Source: Furfurilactobacillus milii (lineage in GTDB: Bacteria; Bacillota; Bacilli; Lactobacillales; Lactobacillaceae). Taken from it: DNA of 64,000 nt. The DNA lies in contig NZ_JAIWJF010000003.1 of the NCBI RefSeq assembly GCF_021654115.1, positions 186,001-250,000 of the forward strand, read 5' to 3'. Position 1 is the stretch's first letter. Every line of letters begins with the position of its first letter. A program made the position numbers and the translations under genes. The notes under the pieces are model-generated. The model was not told the origin of the DNA, made no database searches, and worked only from the letters and a program-made list of their open reading frames with translations. Shown in pieces: positions 29,966-39,812 of the stretch.

Positions 29966-30874
29966 ATGGAAGGCATTTTGCCGATTAATAAGCCGCGTGG
30001 AATGACGAGTCATGACGTGGTCTTTAAACTGAGAAAAATATTGCACACAAAAAAGATTGGCCATTCTGGAACATTAGATCCCAATGTTGATGGTGTGTTG
30101 CCTATCTGTGTGGGACCGGCTACGAAGGTTGTGCCATATTTAATGGCTTCAGGAAAGGTTTACCGTGGCACAGTAACGTTGGGATTTGCCACGGAAACTG
30201 AAGATTTAGATGGGGCGGAGATTGCTCGAAAACCCTTAATGCAGCCATTTACCGACGCTCAAATTTTGCATGCCATGATGGGGTTGATTGGTGACATCGA
30301 TCAAATTCCGCCGATGTATTCAGCAGTCAAAGTTAATGGGCGGAAGCTATACGAGTACGCTCGGGCTGGGGAAACAGTTGAACGTCCAGTACGTCATATT
30401 CATGTCGATCGTTTTGAACAAACGGGACCAACTAGTTTCGACAAAGAAAACGGAACTCAAGTGATCCCGTTTGAGATTGGCTGTGGTAAAGGGACTTATG
30501 TTCGAACGCTTTCCGTTCAATTGGGTGAAGCGTTGGGCGTCCCCGCCGTTATGAGTGATTTGACACGTTTGAAAAGTGGCGGTTTTGATCTGTCACAAAC
30601 AGTCACTTTAGAACAGGTTGCCGACGCAATGACTGAGGGCAATATTAATCAGTATTTATTGCCAATCGATGTCGCGCTGGCCCACTATCCTGTGACAGAA
30701 CTAACGTTAGCTGAGTGGCAGATTGTGACAAACGGCGGTTTTTTGTCGCCTTCTGTATTAGTTGATCAAGGGGTCACTGCCCTTAAGTTTCAGAATCGCA
30801 TTAAGGCGCTTTACCAATTATCAACTGACGGCAAAGTAGCCAAGCCACTGAAAATGTTTTCGAATCATCTGTAA
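29966..30874 (+). CDS. truB: tRNA pseudouridine-55 synthase
   Basis: TruB makes pseudouridine 55 in the T-loop of tRNAs. The 302-residue protein begins with GILPINKPRGMTSHDVV and has HSGTLDPNVDGVLPI (about 33-47), whose Asp is the catalytic nucleophile, and later YSAVKVNGRKLYEYAR and the RTL motif in GTYVRTLSVQLGEALG. ATG 29966 lies after GTGAGGTTACTGCTGCC. It is followed by ribF, as is common in Firmicutes. Confidence 0.96.
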   Translation: MEGILPINKPRGMTSHDVVFKLRKILHTKKIGHSGTLDPNVDGVLPICVGPATKVVPYLMASGKVYRGTVTLGFATETEDLDGAEIARKPLMQPFTDAQILHAMMGLIGDIDQIPPMYSAVKVNGRKLYEYARAGETVERPVRHIHVDRFEQTGPTSFDKENGTQVIPFEIGCGKGTYVRTLSVQLGEALGVPAVMSDLTRLKSGGFDLSQTVTLEQVADAMTEGNINQYLLPIDVALAHYPVTELTLAEWQIVTNGGFLSPSVLVDQGVTALKFQNRIKALYQLSTDGKVAKPLKMFSNHL

Positions 30875-30915
30875 TGGGTGTAAATTAAAATTTTTGATAT
30901 TGAAGGTGCGAAACA

Positions 30916-31890
30916 TTGCAAGTTATTTATTTACGACATCCATACCGACCAGAACAAATTCCTGATGGACCGGTTGTTTTAGCAATGGGATTTTTCGATG
31001 GTGTGCATATTGGTCACCAGACGGTAATTGAGCGGGCGCGTAAACTGGCCAATGAGCGGGGTGTCAAACTTGCGGTGTTGACCTACACGCATCATCCTTC
31101 AATTGTTTACAAAACATCTGTGGACTCTTTTCGCTACTTATCAACGTTTGACCGTAAACTAGAATTATTAGATCAGCTCGGTGTTGATATTGTGTATGGA
31201 ATTAGTTTTACCTCCCAGTTGTCGGCAGTTGCCCCACAGGAATTTGTTGACGATTACATGGTTGGTTTGCATGCGGTGGCCGTGGTTGCCGGATTTGATC
31301 ACACGTATGGCAAGAAGGCCATTGCTGGAATGGCACAATTGCCGACTTATGCTAAAGGGCGTTTCGATGTGGTCGAGGTCAAACAAGTGGCAATTGACCA
31401 GGCAAAGGATAGTTCGACGCGAATTCGTCAGTTAATTGATGATGGTCAACTGGCACAAGCCAACGAGTTGTTGGGTTACACCTACCAAACTACCGGAATT
31501 ATTGTCCATGGTGAGGCACGTGGACGGACATTAGGCTACCCAACGGCTAATGTTGATCCGACGGCGAGTGAACGGGTGCCAGGCATTGGGATTTACGCAG
31601 TGTGGCTCCAAATCGGTCAGCAATGGTACCCGGGCATGGCTTCAATAGGCCGCAACGAAACGTTTGGTGAACATCGGCCTGTTACTATCGAGATTAATCT
31701 ACTTGATTTTAATCAGGAGGTTTACGGTGAAGAGGTTAAGGTCGCTTGGGGCGCATATCTGCGTGGTCAAGTTAAGTTTGACGGTGCTGACGCTTTGGTA
31801 CGTCAACTAGATCAGGATGCTGCCGATACTCGGGCGTTCATGGCGAAACACATCCAAGGACCCGTTGAACATTTATCGATGACACAGTAA
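30916..31890 (+). CDS. ribF: Bifunctional riboflavin kinase / FAD synthetase
   Basis: RibF converts riboflavin to FMN and then FAD. The 324-residue protein has an N-terminal nucleotidyltransferase domain (1-185) with AMGFFDGVHIGHQTVI and SSTRIRQLI, and a C-terminal kinase domain (about 190-310) with GRTLGYPTANVDP and the conserved Asn/Glu segment GRNETFGEHRPVTIEI. The start is TTG 30916, behind GAAGGTG. A terminator follows. Confidence 0.95.
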   Translation: MQVIYLRHPYRPEQIPDGPVVLAMGFFDGVHIGHQTVIERARKLANERGVKLAVLTYTHHPSIVYKTSVDSFRYLSTFDRKLELLDQLGVDIVYGISFTSQLSAVAPQEFVDDYMVGLHAVAVVAGFDHTYGKKAIAGMAQLPTYAKGRFDVVEVKQVAIDQAKDSSTRIRQLIDDGQLAQANELLGYTYQTTGIIVHGEARGRTLGYPTANVDPTASERVPGIGIYAVWLQIGQQWYPGMASIGRNETFGEHRPVTIEINLLDFNQEVYGEEVKVAWGAYLRGQVKFDGADALVRQLDQDAADTRAFMAKHIQGPVEHLSMTQ

Positions 31891-31899
31891 CTTTTAACG

Positions 31900-31940
31900 A
31901 AAGAACGGTTTTTTCCACATTGGGAAAGAAGCCGTTCTTT
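31900..31940 (+). terminator. Terminator after ribF
   Basis: AAAGAACGG (31900-31908) pairs with CCGTTCTTT (31932-31940). Inner pairing between TTTTTTCCCA-like and TGGGAAAGAA sequences extends the stem. A short U-run follows. Confidence 0.75.
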
Positions 31941-32045
31941 TATTGTTTTTAGAAGGAAGATACTGTGCAATTCGATCTATCATTTGACGGTTAAGTGCGT
32001 TGAAAAAAATAATTAACAAAAGATGTTTGAAGTCGCCAAAATTGT

Positions 32046-32074
32046 TTGACTTTGTTTGACCAAGTTGTTATATT
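32046..32074 (+). promoter_or_regulatory. Promoter of the hrcA-grpE-dnaK operon
   Basis: TTGACT (32046-32051), 17 bases, TATATT (32069-32074): a near-consensus vegetative promoter. Transcription should begin near 32081, just ahead of the CIRCE element. Confidence 0.88.
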
Positions 32075-32085
32075 AGTAACTGTTC

Positions 32086-32112
32086 TTAGCACTCAAATAG
32101 CGTAAGTGCTAA
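32086..32112. promoter_or_regulatory. CIRCE operator (HrcA site)
   Basis: TTAGCACTC (32086-32094), nine spacer bases, AAGTGCTAA (32104-32112). This matches CIRCE (TTAGCACTC-N9-GAGTGCTAA) with a single mismatch in the right arm. It overlaps the start of the message, allowing HrcA to block transcription. Confidence 0.95.
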
Positions 32113-32117
32113 AAGGG

Positions 32118-33164
32118 GTGATTAAGACGCTAACAGAACGACAAAAAGTGATTTTGCAAGCTATTGTGCGTGAGTATACGGAAACGGGTGCAGCAGTTGG
32201 GTCTAAGGCCCTCGCAGCCCGCCTGCCAATTCACGTTAGCTCTGCAACAATCCGCAATGAAATGGCATCGTTGGAAGAACAAGGCTATGTTCAAAAAGAG
32301 CATACGTCTTCGGGGCGGATTCCATCACTGGCAGGTTACCGTTATTATGTTGACCATCTGGTTAATAATGATGCGGTGGCACATGCCGATATCCAGTTAA
32401 TTCAAAATGAATTGAGCGGTTCTTTCAATAAGATTGATGAAATCATTGAAGAGTCAGCCAATTTGTTATCTGAATTGACCTCATATACCGCGTTCACGCT
32501 CAAGCCTGAACAGGCGGATGCGAGACTAAGTGGATTTCGGTTGGTGCCTTTAGGTAATCGACAGGTGATGGCAATTTTGGTGATGGACAGCGGTGAAGTT
32601 GCTAACCAAACGTTCACGATTCCACGCTCAATGTCCAGCGATCAGCTGGAAACAGTAGTTCGTTTGATTAACGATCAGTTGGTTGGTTTGCCAATCACTG
32701 AGATTGTGGACAAACTACGTGTGGAGATCCCCGCGAAAGTTGGTCAGTACATGCAGACACCGGAAGGCTTTTTACAAATTTTCGGTCGTGTGCTGGATCA
32801 AGCAGCTACGGAACGTTTCTTCGTTGGTGGCCGCTTAAACTTGCTGAACTTTTCTGTTAACCACAATCCGCAGGACTTAAAATCGCTGTATCAATTGTTT
32901 GACACGTCAGATGATATTGCCAGCGTTTTAAGTCCACCGGATAATAAGGTGCAGGTGAAAATTGGTAATGAAATTACCAATGATTTGCTTAAGCATTATA
33001 GTTTGGTTACAGGAACTTACGATGTGGGTTCCCACGGAAGAGGTATGATTGCCGTGTTGGGTCCAACGCGGATGCCATATTCACGGATGATTGGTTTAGT
33101 TGGTGCATTCCGACAAGAACTGGCCGCTAAGCTTTTGGATTATTATCGAAACCTGGATGACTAA
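32118..33164 (+). CDS. hrcA: HrcA, heat-inducible transcription repressor
   Basis: HrcA binds CIRCE and represses chaperone genes until GroE is titrated by unfolded protein. About 348 residues: an N-terminal winged helix (LTERQKVILQAIV, SSATIRNEMASLEEQGY, HTSSGRIPS) and a GAF-like inserted domain. The start is unclear. GTG 32118 is the nearest standard codon but lies only about two bases from AAAGGGG. Homologues start with M directly before LTERQ, which here is ACG 32127 at good spacing. GTG 32106 lies in the CIRCE arm with no ribosome site. Confidence 0.93.
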   Translation: MIKTLTERQKVILQAIVREYTETGAAVGSKALAARLPIHVSSATIRNEMASLEEQGYVQKEHTSSGRIPSLAGYRYYVDHLVNNDAVAHADIQLIQNELSGSFNKIDEIIEESANLLSELTSYTAFTLKPEQADARLSGFRLVPLGNRQVMAILVMDSGEVANQTFTIPRSMSSDQLETVVRLINDQLVGLPITEIVDKLRVEIPAKVGQYMQTPEGFLQIFGRVLDQAATERFFVGGRLNLLNFSVNHNPQDLKSLYQLFDTSDDIASVLSPPDNKVQVKIGNEITNDLLKHYSLVTGTYDVGSHGRGMIAVLGPTRMPYSRMIGLVGAFRQELAAKLLDYYRNLDD

Positions 33165-33217
33165 GTTTTTTACCAGTCACCAGTGGTTTGACTATAAAAT
33201 TAAATGGAGGTGGCAGT

Positions 33218-33814
33218 TTGTCAAGTAAAAAAGAAGCCCAATCATCAGCAGCAAAAGATGATCAACAAGCTAAGGCAAACGTAGCTAAAGCGAAGGATCC
33301 AACGGCTAAGGACATTAAGAAAAAGGTTCAACAGCCAACGGAAAATGATACTGTTGATCAATCTGCTGAAATTGATAAGCTGAATGATAAGTTGGCAGAG
33401 AAGGATGATCAACTACTTCGAGCACAGGCAGAAATTGCCAACATTCAACAGCGGCAAAAGAAGGAAACTGCGCAGTTGATGAAGTACGATGGTCAACAGC
33501 TGGCGCACGACGTCGTTCCCGAGTTGGATAACCTTGAACGCGCGTTGAATACAGATGTTCAGGATGAGGCTGCAAAGCAGTTGAAGCACGGTGTTGAAAT
33601 GGTGTATAACCACCTTCAAAATGCTTTGAAGGAAAACAACGTGACGGAGATTGAAGCGCTCAACAAACCGTTTGATCCAACGTTGCACCAAGCAGTCCAG
33701 ACCACACCGGTTGGTCCTGATCAGAAACCGGACACCGTTGTGGCAGTGCTTCAAAAGGGCTACATGCTTAAAGATCGCGTTTTACGTCCAGCAATGGTCG
33801 TTGTCGCGCAGTAA
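33218..33814 (+). CDS. grpE: GrpE, DnaK nucleotide-exchange factor
   Basis: GrpE releases ADP from DnaK. The 198-residue protein has a charged disordered N-terminus (1-50), a long coiled coil (about 50-110, with LRAQAEIANIQQRQKKE) and the C-terminal beta domain ending DRVLRPAMVVVAQ, with NPKFDPTLHQAV-like sequence NKPFDPTLHQAV. The start is TTG 33218 with GGAGGTGG upstream. It is translated between hrcA and dnaK in the standard order. Confidence 0.95.
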   Translation: MSSKKEAQSSAAKDDQQAKANVAKAKDPTAKDIKKKVQQPTENDTVDQSAEIDKLNDKLAEKDDQLLRAQAEIANIQQRQKKETAQLMKYDGQQLAHDVVPELDNLERALNTDVQDEAAKQLKHGVEMVYNHLQNALKENNVTEIEALNKPFDPTLHQAVQTTPVGPDQKPDTVVAVLQKGYMLKDRVLRPAMVVVAQ

Positions 33815-33848
33815 GCGATTAGATTAAATAATAAGGAAGTTTATAAAA

Positions 33849-35708
33849 ATGGCTAAAATTATTGGAATTGACTTAGGTACTACGAACTCAGCGGTTGCTG
33901 TTCTTGAAGGCAGTCAACCAAAGATTATCGCTAATCCAGAAGGTAACCGGACAACGCCGTCCGTTGTCTCATTCAAGAACGGTGAAACACAGGTCGGTGA
34001 AGTTGCCAAACGGCAAGCAATCACTAACCCTAACACTGTTCGTTCAATCAAACGTCATATGGGTGAAGCAGGCTACACGGTTGATATTGAAGGTAAGAAA
34101 TATACGCCTCAAGAAATTTCAGCAATGATCTTACAGTATATCAAGGGTTTTGCTGAAGATTACCTTGGTGAAAAGGTTGAACAAGCAGTTATTACTGTTC
34201 CTGCATACTTCAACGATGCCCAACGCCAAGCAACCAAAGATGCTGGTAAAATTGCTGGTTTAAATGTTGAACGAATCATTAACGAACCAACAGCCTCTGC
34301 TTTAGCTTATGGTTTGGACAAAAAAGACAAAGACGAAAAAATCTTAGTCTACGACCTTGGTGGTGGGACATTTGATGTTTCTATCCTTGAATTAGGTGAC
34401 GGTGTCTTTGATGTTCTGTCAACGAATGGTGACACGCATCTTGGTGGTGACGACTTTGACCAAAAGATCATTGACTGGTTGGTTGATGGTTTCAAGAAGA
34501 CCAATGGTGTGGACTTGTCCAAAGACACCATGGCTATGCAACGGTTGAAGGATGCTGCTGAAAAGGCCAAGAAGGACCTGTCAGGTGTTAATGAAGCGCA
34601 AATTAGTTTGCCATTTATTTCCAGTGGTGATAACGGCCCATTACATTTGGAAGAAACATTGTCACGTGCTCAATTCAACCAAATGACGGCTGACTTAATC
34701 GAACGGACTAAGACACCCGTTCAAAACGCTCTGCGTGATGCTGACTTATCAATGGACGACATTGACGAAGTTATCTTAAACGGTGGTTCTACTCGGATTC
34801 CAGCTGTTCAAGAAGCTGTTAAGGACATGGCCGGCAAGGAACCTAACCACTCCATCAACCCTGATGAAGCCGTTGCTCTTGGTGCCGCTGTTCAAGGTGG
34901 TGTTATCACTGGTGATGTGAAGGATGTTGTTTTGCTTGATGTTACACCATTGTCACTTGGTATCGAAACCATGGGCGGTGTCTTCACGAAGTTGATTGAT
35001 CGTAACACAACGATCCCAACGTCTAAGAGTCAAACATTCTCAACTGCTGCCGATAACCAACCGGCTGTTGATATTCACGTGCTCCAAGGTGAACGACCAA
35101 TGGCAGCTGATAACAAGACATTGGGTAACTTCCAATTAAGTGATATTCCTGCTGCACCTCGTGGCGTCCCACAAATTCAAGTTACGTTCGACATTGATAA
35201 GAACGGGATCGTTAACGTTTCCGCTAAGGATATGGGAACGAACAAGGAACAAAAGATTACTATTAAGAGTAACTCCGGTTTGTCTGACGATGAAATCGAA
35301 CGGATGAAGAAGGAAGCCGAAGAAAACGCTGACGCCGACAAGAAGCGTAAGGAAGATGCTGACCTTAAGAACGAAGTCGACCAATTATTGTTCCAAGTTG
35401 ACAAGACTTTGGAAGAACTTAAGGGCAAAGTTTCTGATGACGAAGTTAAGAAGGCAACCGATGCACGTGATGCATTGAAGAAGGCTCAATCTGACAACAA
35501 CGTTGAAGAAATGAAGACCAAGAAGGATGAATTGAACAAGATCGTTCAAGACCTTACGGTTAAGTTGTATCAACAAAATGCTAGTTCCGGACAAGCTGCT
35601 GATGGTTCAGCTGCTGGTCAGGATGGCAGTCAAGCAGGTTCTGCTGACGGCGATGGCAAGACGGTTGATGGCGACTTTAAAGAGGTTAACCCTGACGACA
35701 AGAAGTAG
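33849..35708 (+). CDS. dnaK: Chaperone DnaK (Hsp70)
   Basis: The main Hsp70, an ATP-driven chaperone. The 619-residue protein starts with [15 protein letters not shown], has [14 protein letters not shown] and the linker region [15 protein letters not shown], then the substrate-binding domain (about 370-480) and a helical lid. The N-terminal ATPase lacks the 24-residue loop of Gram-negative DnaK, as in Firmicutes. The tail is Gly/Ser/Ala/Asp-rich. Codon bias is high. ATG 33849 follows AAGGAAG. A hairpin separates it from dnaJ. Confidence 0.98.
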   Translation: MAKIIGIDLGTTNSAVAVLEGSQPKIIANPEGNRTTPSVVSFKNGETQVGEVAKRQAITNPNTVRSIKRHMGEAGYTVDIEGKKYTPQEISAMILQYIKGFAEDYLGEKVEQAVITVPAYFNDAQRQATKDAGKIAGLNVERIINEPTASALAYGLDKKDKDEKILVYDLGGGTFDVSILELGDGVFDVLSTNGDTHLGGDDFDQKIIDWLVDGFKKTNGVDLSKDTMAMQRLKDAAEKAKKDLSGVNEAQISLPFISSGDNGPLHLEETLSRAQFNQMTADLIERTKTPVQNALRDADLSMDDIDEVILNGGSTRIPAVQEAVKDMAGKEPNHSINPDEAVALGAAVQGGVITGDVKDVVLLDVTPLSLGIETMGGVFTKLIDRNTTIPTSKSQTFSTAADNQPAVDIHVLQGERPMAADNKTLGNFQLSDIPAAPRGVPQIQVTFDIDKNGIVNVSAKDMGTNKEQKITIKSNSGLSDDEIERMKKEAEENADADKKRKEDADLKNEVDQLLFQVDKTLEELKGKVSDDEVKKATDARDALKKAQSDNNVEEMKTKKDELNKIVQDLTVKLYQQNASSGQAADGSAAGQDGSQAGSADGDGKTVDGDFKEVNPDDKK

Positions 35709-35733
35709 TCTTTCGCATAAGAAATAGCGTTAC

Positions 35734-35768
35734 AAGAGTCAAAGGCGCATGCGCATCTTTGACTCTTT
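35734..35768 (+). terminator. Weak terminator or processing hairpin between dnaK and dnaJ
   Basis: AAGAGTCAAAG (35734-35744) pairs with CTTTGACTCTT (35757-35767), with the self-complementary GCGCATGCGC in the loop. Only three Ts follow, so termination is probably partial and dnaJ can be read through. Confidence 0.65.
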
Positions 35769-35883
35769 GTGTATGTGAAGACCATTTCTGTGGTAAACTT
35801 ACGCAATACTAAACAAAAGGCAGAAGCTCATGGTATTCGGTACTAGGTTATCGACATGACAAGCTTTAATTGGGGGTTCACAC

Positions 35884-37017
35884 ATGTCTCAAGGAAGAGA
35901 CCCGTATGACGTGCTCGGCGTGGGTCGGGATGCGTCTCAGGATGATATTAAAAAGGCGTTTCGTAAACTTTCCAAAAAGTATCACCCGGACTTGAATAAA
36001 GCCCCAGATGCTGAGGAAAAGTTTAAAGAAGTTGCTGATGCTTACGAAAAGATTGGCGATCCGCAAAAACGCCAACAGTATGACCAATATGGTGATTCTG
36101 GGCAGCAGTTCGGCGGTGGCCAAGGTGGTTTCGGCGGTCAAGGCTTTGGTGGTTTTAGTGGTGGTCAAAGCTTTGGCGGTTTTGATGATATCTTTAGTCA
36201 AATGTTTGGAGGCGGTGGTGCATCTCGCCGCAATCCAAGCGCACCGCAACCTGGTCAGGACTTACAGTACTCGATGAGCTTAAAGTTTGAAGAAGCCATT
36301 TTCGGTAAAAAAACAACAATTAAATATGACCGTGAAGAAGTTTGCCACACTTGTGGTGGTAACGGGGCTAAGCCTGGTACATCTCCAGTAACGTGTCATA
36401 AATGTGGTGGTACTGGCTACGTTGAAACAGTGCGTAACACGCCACTGGGTCAGATGCGTTCACAACAAGTTTGTGACGTTTGTGGTGGTACTGGTAAAGA
36501 AATTAAAGAAAAGTGCCCAACCTGTCACGGTACAGGTCACAATACTGAAAACCACGAAATCGAAGTCACTGTTCCTGCAGGTGTCGACGATGGTCAACAA
36601 ATGCGCTTACAAGGTCAAGGTGAAGCCGGAACTAATGGCGGTCCTTACGGAGACCTGTACATTGTCTTTACGGTTCAACCAAGTAAAGATTTTCAGCGTG
36701 ATGGCGCCGATATTTACTTCAGTCAACCGTTGACGTTTGCTCAAGCTGCGTTAGGTGACGAAATTGAAGTGAAAACCGTACATGGTAATGTTAACTTGAA
36801 GATTCCAGCTGGTACGCAAACCGGTACTAATTTTAGGTTGCGCGGCAAGGGTGCACCTCATTTGCGCGGCAATGGCAATGGTGACGAACGCGTTACAGTA
36901 ACAGTTCAAACGCCTAAGGGTCTCAATAAGGCTCAAAAGGATGCACTTAAAGCTTTTGCCAAGGCTAGTGGTGAAGATGTTCCAACTGGTCATGGCGGTC
37001 TATTTGGCCGACGCTAA
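35884..37017 (+). CDS. dnaJ: Chaperone DnaJ (Hsp40)
   Basis: DnaJ delivers substrates to DnaK and stimulates its ATPase. The 377-residue protein has the J-domain with HPD (YHPDLNK, about 34-40), a Gly/Phe-rich linker (about 78-120), four CxxCxGxG zinc repeats ([32 protein letters not shown], about 155-225) and a C-terminal substrate domain. ATG 35884 follows GGGGG. A hairpin at 37046-37081 with a poor U-run follows. Confidence 0.97.
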   Translation: MSQGRDPYDVLGVGRDASQDDIKKAFRKLSKKYHPDLNKAPDAEEKFKEVADAYEKIGDPQKRQQYDQYGDSGQQFGGGQGGFGGQGFGGFSGGQSFGGFDDIFSQMFGGGGASRRNPSAPQPGQDLQYSMSLKFEEAIFGKKTTIKYDREEVCHTCGGNGAKPGTSPVTCHKCGGTGYVETVRNTPLGQMRSQQVCDVCGGTGKEIKEKCPTCHGTGHNTENHEIEVTVPAGVDDGQQMRLQGQGEAGTNGGPYGDLYIVFTVQPSKDFQRDGADIYFSQPLTFAQAALGDEIEVKTVHGNVNLKIPAGTQTGTNFRLRGKGAPHLRGNGNGDERVTVTVQTPKGLNKAQKDALKAFAKASGEDVPTGHGGLFGRR

Positions 37018-37045
37018 TAAGCAGTTGAATGGAAATGAATGATAA

Positions 37046-37087
37046 GGCGTATTCTGCGGTAAAATGACTGCAGAGTACGTCTTTATC
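37046..37087 (+). terminator. Probable terminator after dnaJ
   Basis: GGCGTATTCTGC (37046-37057) pairs with GCAGAGTACGTC (37070-37081) using wobble pairs, then CTTTATCTTT. The U-run is interrupted, so strength is uncertain. Confidence 0.6.
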
Positions 37088-37164
37088 TTTATACTAGCGA
37101 ATTGAAGCTTGCCGATTGTTTGAGCACTAGTAGAAACTTTAGGCGACCATTTGTTTGATATAAA

Positions 37165-37193
37165 TTGTCGCAGGCCAAGATCATTGGTATAAT
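37165..37193 (+). promoter_or_regulatory. lepA promoter
   Basis: TTGTCG (37165-37170), 17 bases, TATAAT (37188-37193). The leader to the ATG is about 80 bases. Confidence 0.8.
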
Positions 37194-37277
37194 AAGTGTT
37201 TAGAATTCAACGTTATCAAAAGGTAATGTGTGACAATACCGAAGATTAGCTTCGTGAGTTACAGGGAGGAAATGTGC

Positions 37278-39119
37278 ATGGATCTAACGGAAATGCAGGA
37301 ACGACAGCGACATATTCGGAATTTTTCGATTGTTGCCCATATCGATCACGGTAAATCAACCTTGGCTGATCGTATTCTAGAGCTGACCGATACTGTGTCC
37401 AAACGGGAAATGCAGAATCAAGTGCTGGATGACATGCCGCTGGAACGTGAACGTGGGATTACGATCAAATTAAATGCAGTGGAGCTACACTATCACGCGA
37501 AGGATGGGGAAACCTATATCTTTCACCTAATTGATACACCTGGACACGTGGATTTTTCTTATGAAGTCTCACGCTCATTAGCGGCGTGTGAAGGGGCATT
37601 ACTGGTGGTAGATGCTGCTCAGGGTGTAGAAGCTCAGACATTAGCGAATACGTATTTAGCGTTAGATAATGATCTAGAGATTCTGCCGGTTATTAACAAA
37701 ATTGACCTGCCATCGGCTCAGCCAGAAGTTGTTCGTCAAGAAATTGAAGAAGACATTGGCATTGATGCATCTAACGCCGTTTTAGCTAGTGCCAAAAGCG
37801 GGATTGGGATCACTGATATTCTTGAGCAAATCGTGCACCAGGTGCCTGCACCGACAGGCGATTTGGATAAGCCATTAAAAGCGTTGATTTTTGATTCAAT
37901 CTATGATGATTACCGTGGTGTTGTTTTGAGCCTTCGGATTATGGAGGGAACGGTTAAGCCTGGTGACCGCATTCGTTTGATGAATTCGGGAACAGAGTAT
38001 GAAGTGACTGAAGTTGGCGTTAACTCACCTAAGCCAATCAAACGTGATGTGTTGATGGCCGGAGATGTTGGCTATATCACCGCATCCATTAAGGACATTG
38101 CAGATACGCGAGTGGGTGATACGGTCACAGACGCGGTCAATCCCACTGAAAAAGCGTTGCCGGGTTATCGTAAAATGAATCCAATGGTCTACGCAGGGTT
38201 ATATCCGACCGATAATGGTAAGTACAACGATTTGCGTGACGCTTTGGAGAAGTTACAGCTTAACGATGCAGCATTAGTTTTCGAACCGGAAAAATCGCAG
38301 GCTTTGGGTTCAGGCTTTCGTTGTGGATTCTTAGGAATGTTGCATATGGACGTGGTTCAGGAACGCTTGGAACGTGAGTTTGATCTGGATTTAATTACCA
38401 CAGCACCTTCTGTGACGTACCATGTTGATATGACAGATGGTTCTCAAGTAATTGTGGAAAACCCGTCTGAAATGCCGGATCCATCCAACATTAAAACGAT
38501 CAATGAGCCTTACGTTAAGGCAACTATCATGGTGCCAAACGATTACGTTGGTGCAGTGATGGAATTATGCCAGCGCAAACGCGGTGACTTTGATACAATG
38601 GCATATCTTGATGATCACCGGGTAAACGTGATATACTACATGCCATTATCTGAAATCATCTTTGACTTTTTTGACCGCCTTAAAAGTAGCACCCGTGGTT
38701 ATGCATCCTTAGATTATGAGTTGGATGAATACCGCCCAGGTGACCTTGTTAAGATTGACATTTTACTGAACGGGGATAAAGTTGATGCGCTGAGCTTTAT
38801 TGTTGCGCGTGAATTTGCAGCCAATCGTGGTCGTACCATCGTTGGTCGTTTGAAAACGATTATTCCTCGTCAGAACTTCGAAATCCCAGTTCAGGCAGCT
38901 ATTGGCGCTAAGGTAGTGGCACGATCTGATATCAAGGCTTATCGGAAGGATGTGACGGCTCACCTGTATGGTGGTGACCGCACGCGGCGGATGAAGCTAC
39001 TTGAAAAGCAAAAGGCCGGTAAGAAACGGATGAAAGCCGTCGGAATCGTCGACGTGCCACAAGAAGCATTTATGGCTGTCCTTCAGACTGACGAAGAAGA
39101 AAGCCATAAAACGAAATAA
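37278..39119 (+). CDS. lepA: Elongation factor 4 (LepA GTPase)
   Basis: LepA is a ribosome-associated translational GTPase thought to affect initiation, assembly or back-translocation. The 613-residue protein has the G1 loop [23 protein letters not shown] and [11 protein letters not shown]-like domains, and the unique C-terminal domain with [13 protein letters not shown] and [12 protein letters not shown]. Start ATG 37278 is eight bases after GGGAGG; ATG 37272 is too close. The upstream frame from 37230 is not needed. It follows dnaJ as in many Firmicutes. Confidence 0.96.
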   Translation: MDLTEMQERQRHIRNFSIVAHIDHGKSTLADRILELTDTVSKREMQNQVLDDMPLERERGITIKLNAVELHYHAKDGETYIFHLIDTPGHVDFSYEVSRSLAACEGALLVVDAAQGVEAQTLANTYLALDNDLEILPVINKIDLPSAQPEVVRQEIEEDIGIDASNAVLASAKSGIGITDILEQIVHQVPAPTGDLDKPLKALIFDSIYDDYRGVVLSLRIMEGTVKPGDRIRLMNSGTEYEVTEVGVNSPKPIKRDVLMAGDVGYITASIKDIADTRVGDTVTDAVNPTEKALPGYRKMNPMVYAGLYPTDNGKYNDLRDALEKLQLNDAALVFEPEKSQALGSGFRCGFLGMLHMDVVQERLEREFDLDLITTAPSVTYHVDMTDGSQVIVENPSEMPDPSNIKTINEPYVKATIMVPNDYVGAVMELCQRKRGDFDTMAYLDDHRVNVIYYMPLSEIIFDFFDRLKSSTRGYASLDYELDEYRPGDLVKIDILLNGDKVDALSFIVAREFAANRGRTIVGRLKTIIPRQNFEIPVQAAIGAKVVARSDIKAYRKDVTAHLYGGDRTRRMKLLEKQKAGKKRMKAVGIVDVPQEAFMAVLQTDEEESHKTK

Positions 39120-39188
39120 TTGTTCATTTGACATTGACTATTGGTGAATTAATGAGCAAAATAAGAAAGACAAATTGGAGGTGAGCGT

Positions 39189-39527
39189 GTGTTAGCACGG
39201 ACCAAAACGTTTTTGAAAGCAAGTCAGTTTAAATATGAGAAGACGTACATTCGGCCGATGATGGTGCCACAACACGTGTACGTCCTCCGCTTTGGTAAGA
39301 AGAAGCTCAATAACCGTTTGATTGCAAAGTACAGTCATAGTTGGACTGGGCGGTTAAAAATTGACGAGATTGATCTTCGTCTTCACGGACAACATAATCC
39401 ACGGGTATTTCAAGATGAAAATGAGTTATTGAAATACTTGGCCAGCCATATCTTGACAGATGATGGACGGGAACGATATGCAAAAGTTCGGAAAGCGGCT
39501 GAACGTGAAGAGCACGTTGGTGAATGA
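39189..39527 (+). CDS. Unknown 112-aa basic protein
   Basis: GTG 39189 follows GGAGGTGAGC, a very good ribosome site, so translation is likely. The 112-residue product is basic, soluble and has no clear motif. It contains YIRPMMVPQHVYVLRFG and LRLHGQHNPRVFQDENELLKYL, and ends in a charged helix. It could be a small nucleic-acid-binding or adaptor protein, but I do not recognise the family. It lies 69 bases after lepA, probably on the same transcript, with a wobble-rich terminator behind it. Confidence 0.65.
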   Translation: MLARTKTFLKASQFKYEKTYIRPMMVPQHVYVLRFGKKKLNNRLIAKYSHSWTGRLKIDEIDLRLHGQHNPRVFQDENELLKYLASHILTDDGRERYAKVRKAAEREEHVGE

Positions 39528-39581
39528 ACTCACGGTGTGAGCGCCTTCGGTGTTTTAAGCCACTGATAATAACTGATTAAT

Positions 39582-39629
39582 ATCTCTTTGTGTCGAGTAG
39601 TAGATTAATTCGGCGCAGGGAGATTTTTT
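39582..39629 (+). terminator. Terminator after the 112-aa gene
   Basis: A 14-bp stem rich in G-U pairs (39582-39595 with 39611-39624), then six Ts (39624-39629). The remaining bases to 39812 contain only a small CGACC/GGTCG hairpin and no gene. Confidence 0.75.
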
Positions 39630-39812
39630 GCTTCAAGGGCTGAAAATCGGCGCGCTGTATCCAATAGGTGCGACCGGTGTAATAGGTCGTTAATCTAGCG
39701 GTTTCAACAGTTGGTTATAGAAATGATAAACTGATGGCACAAGCTCAGTGATGGTATTTTTAGTTAATTTTTGGGACAATAGAGTTCAGAAAAAGGTTGG
39801 AGGTCAAGATCA

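Noticed and set aside
33815-33848. A second CIRCE element at dnaK
   Set aside because: No TTAGCACTC-like inverted repeat was found; dnaK appears to depend on the operon promoter at hrcA.
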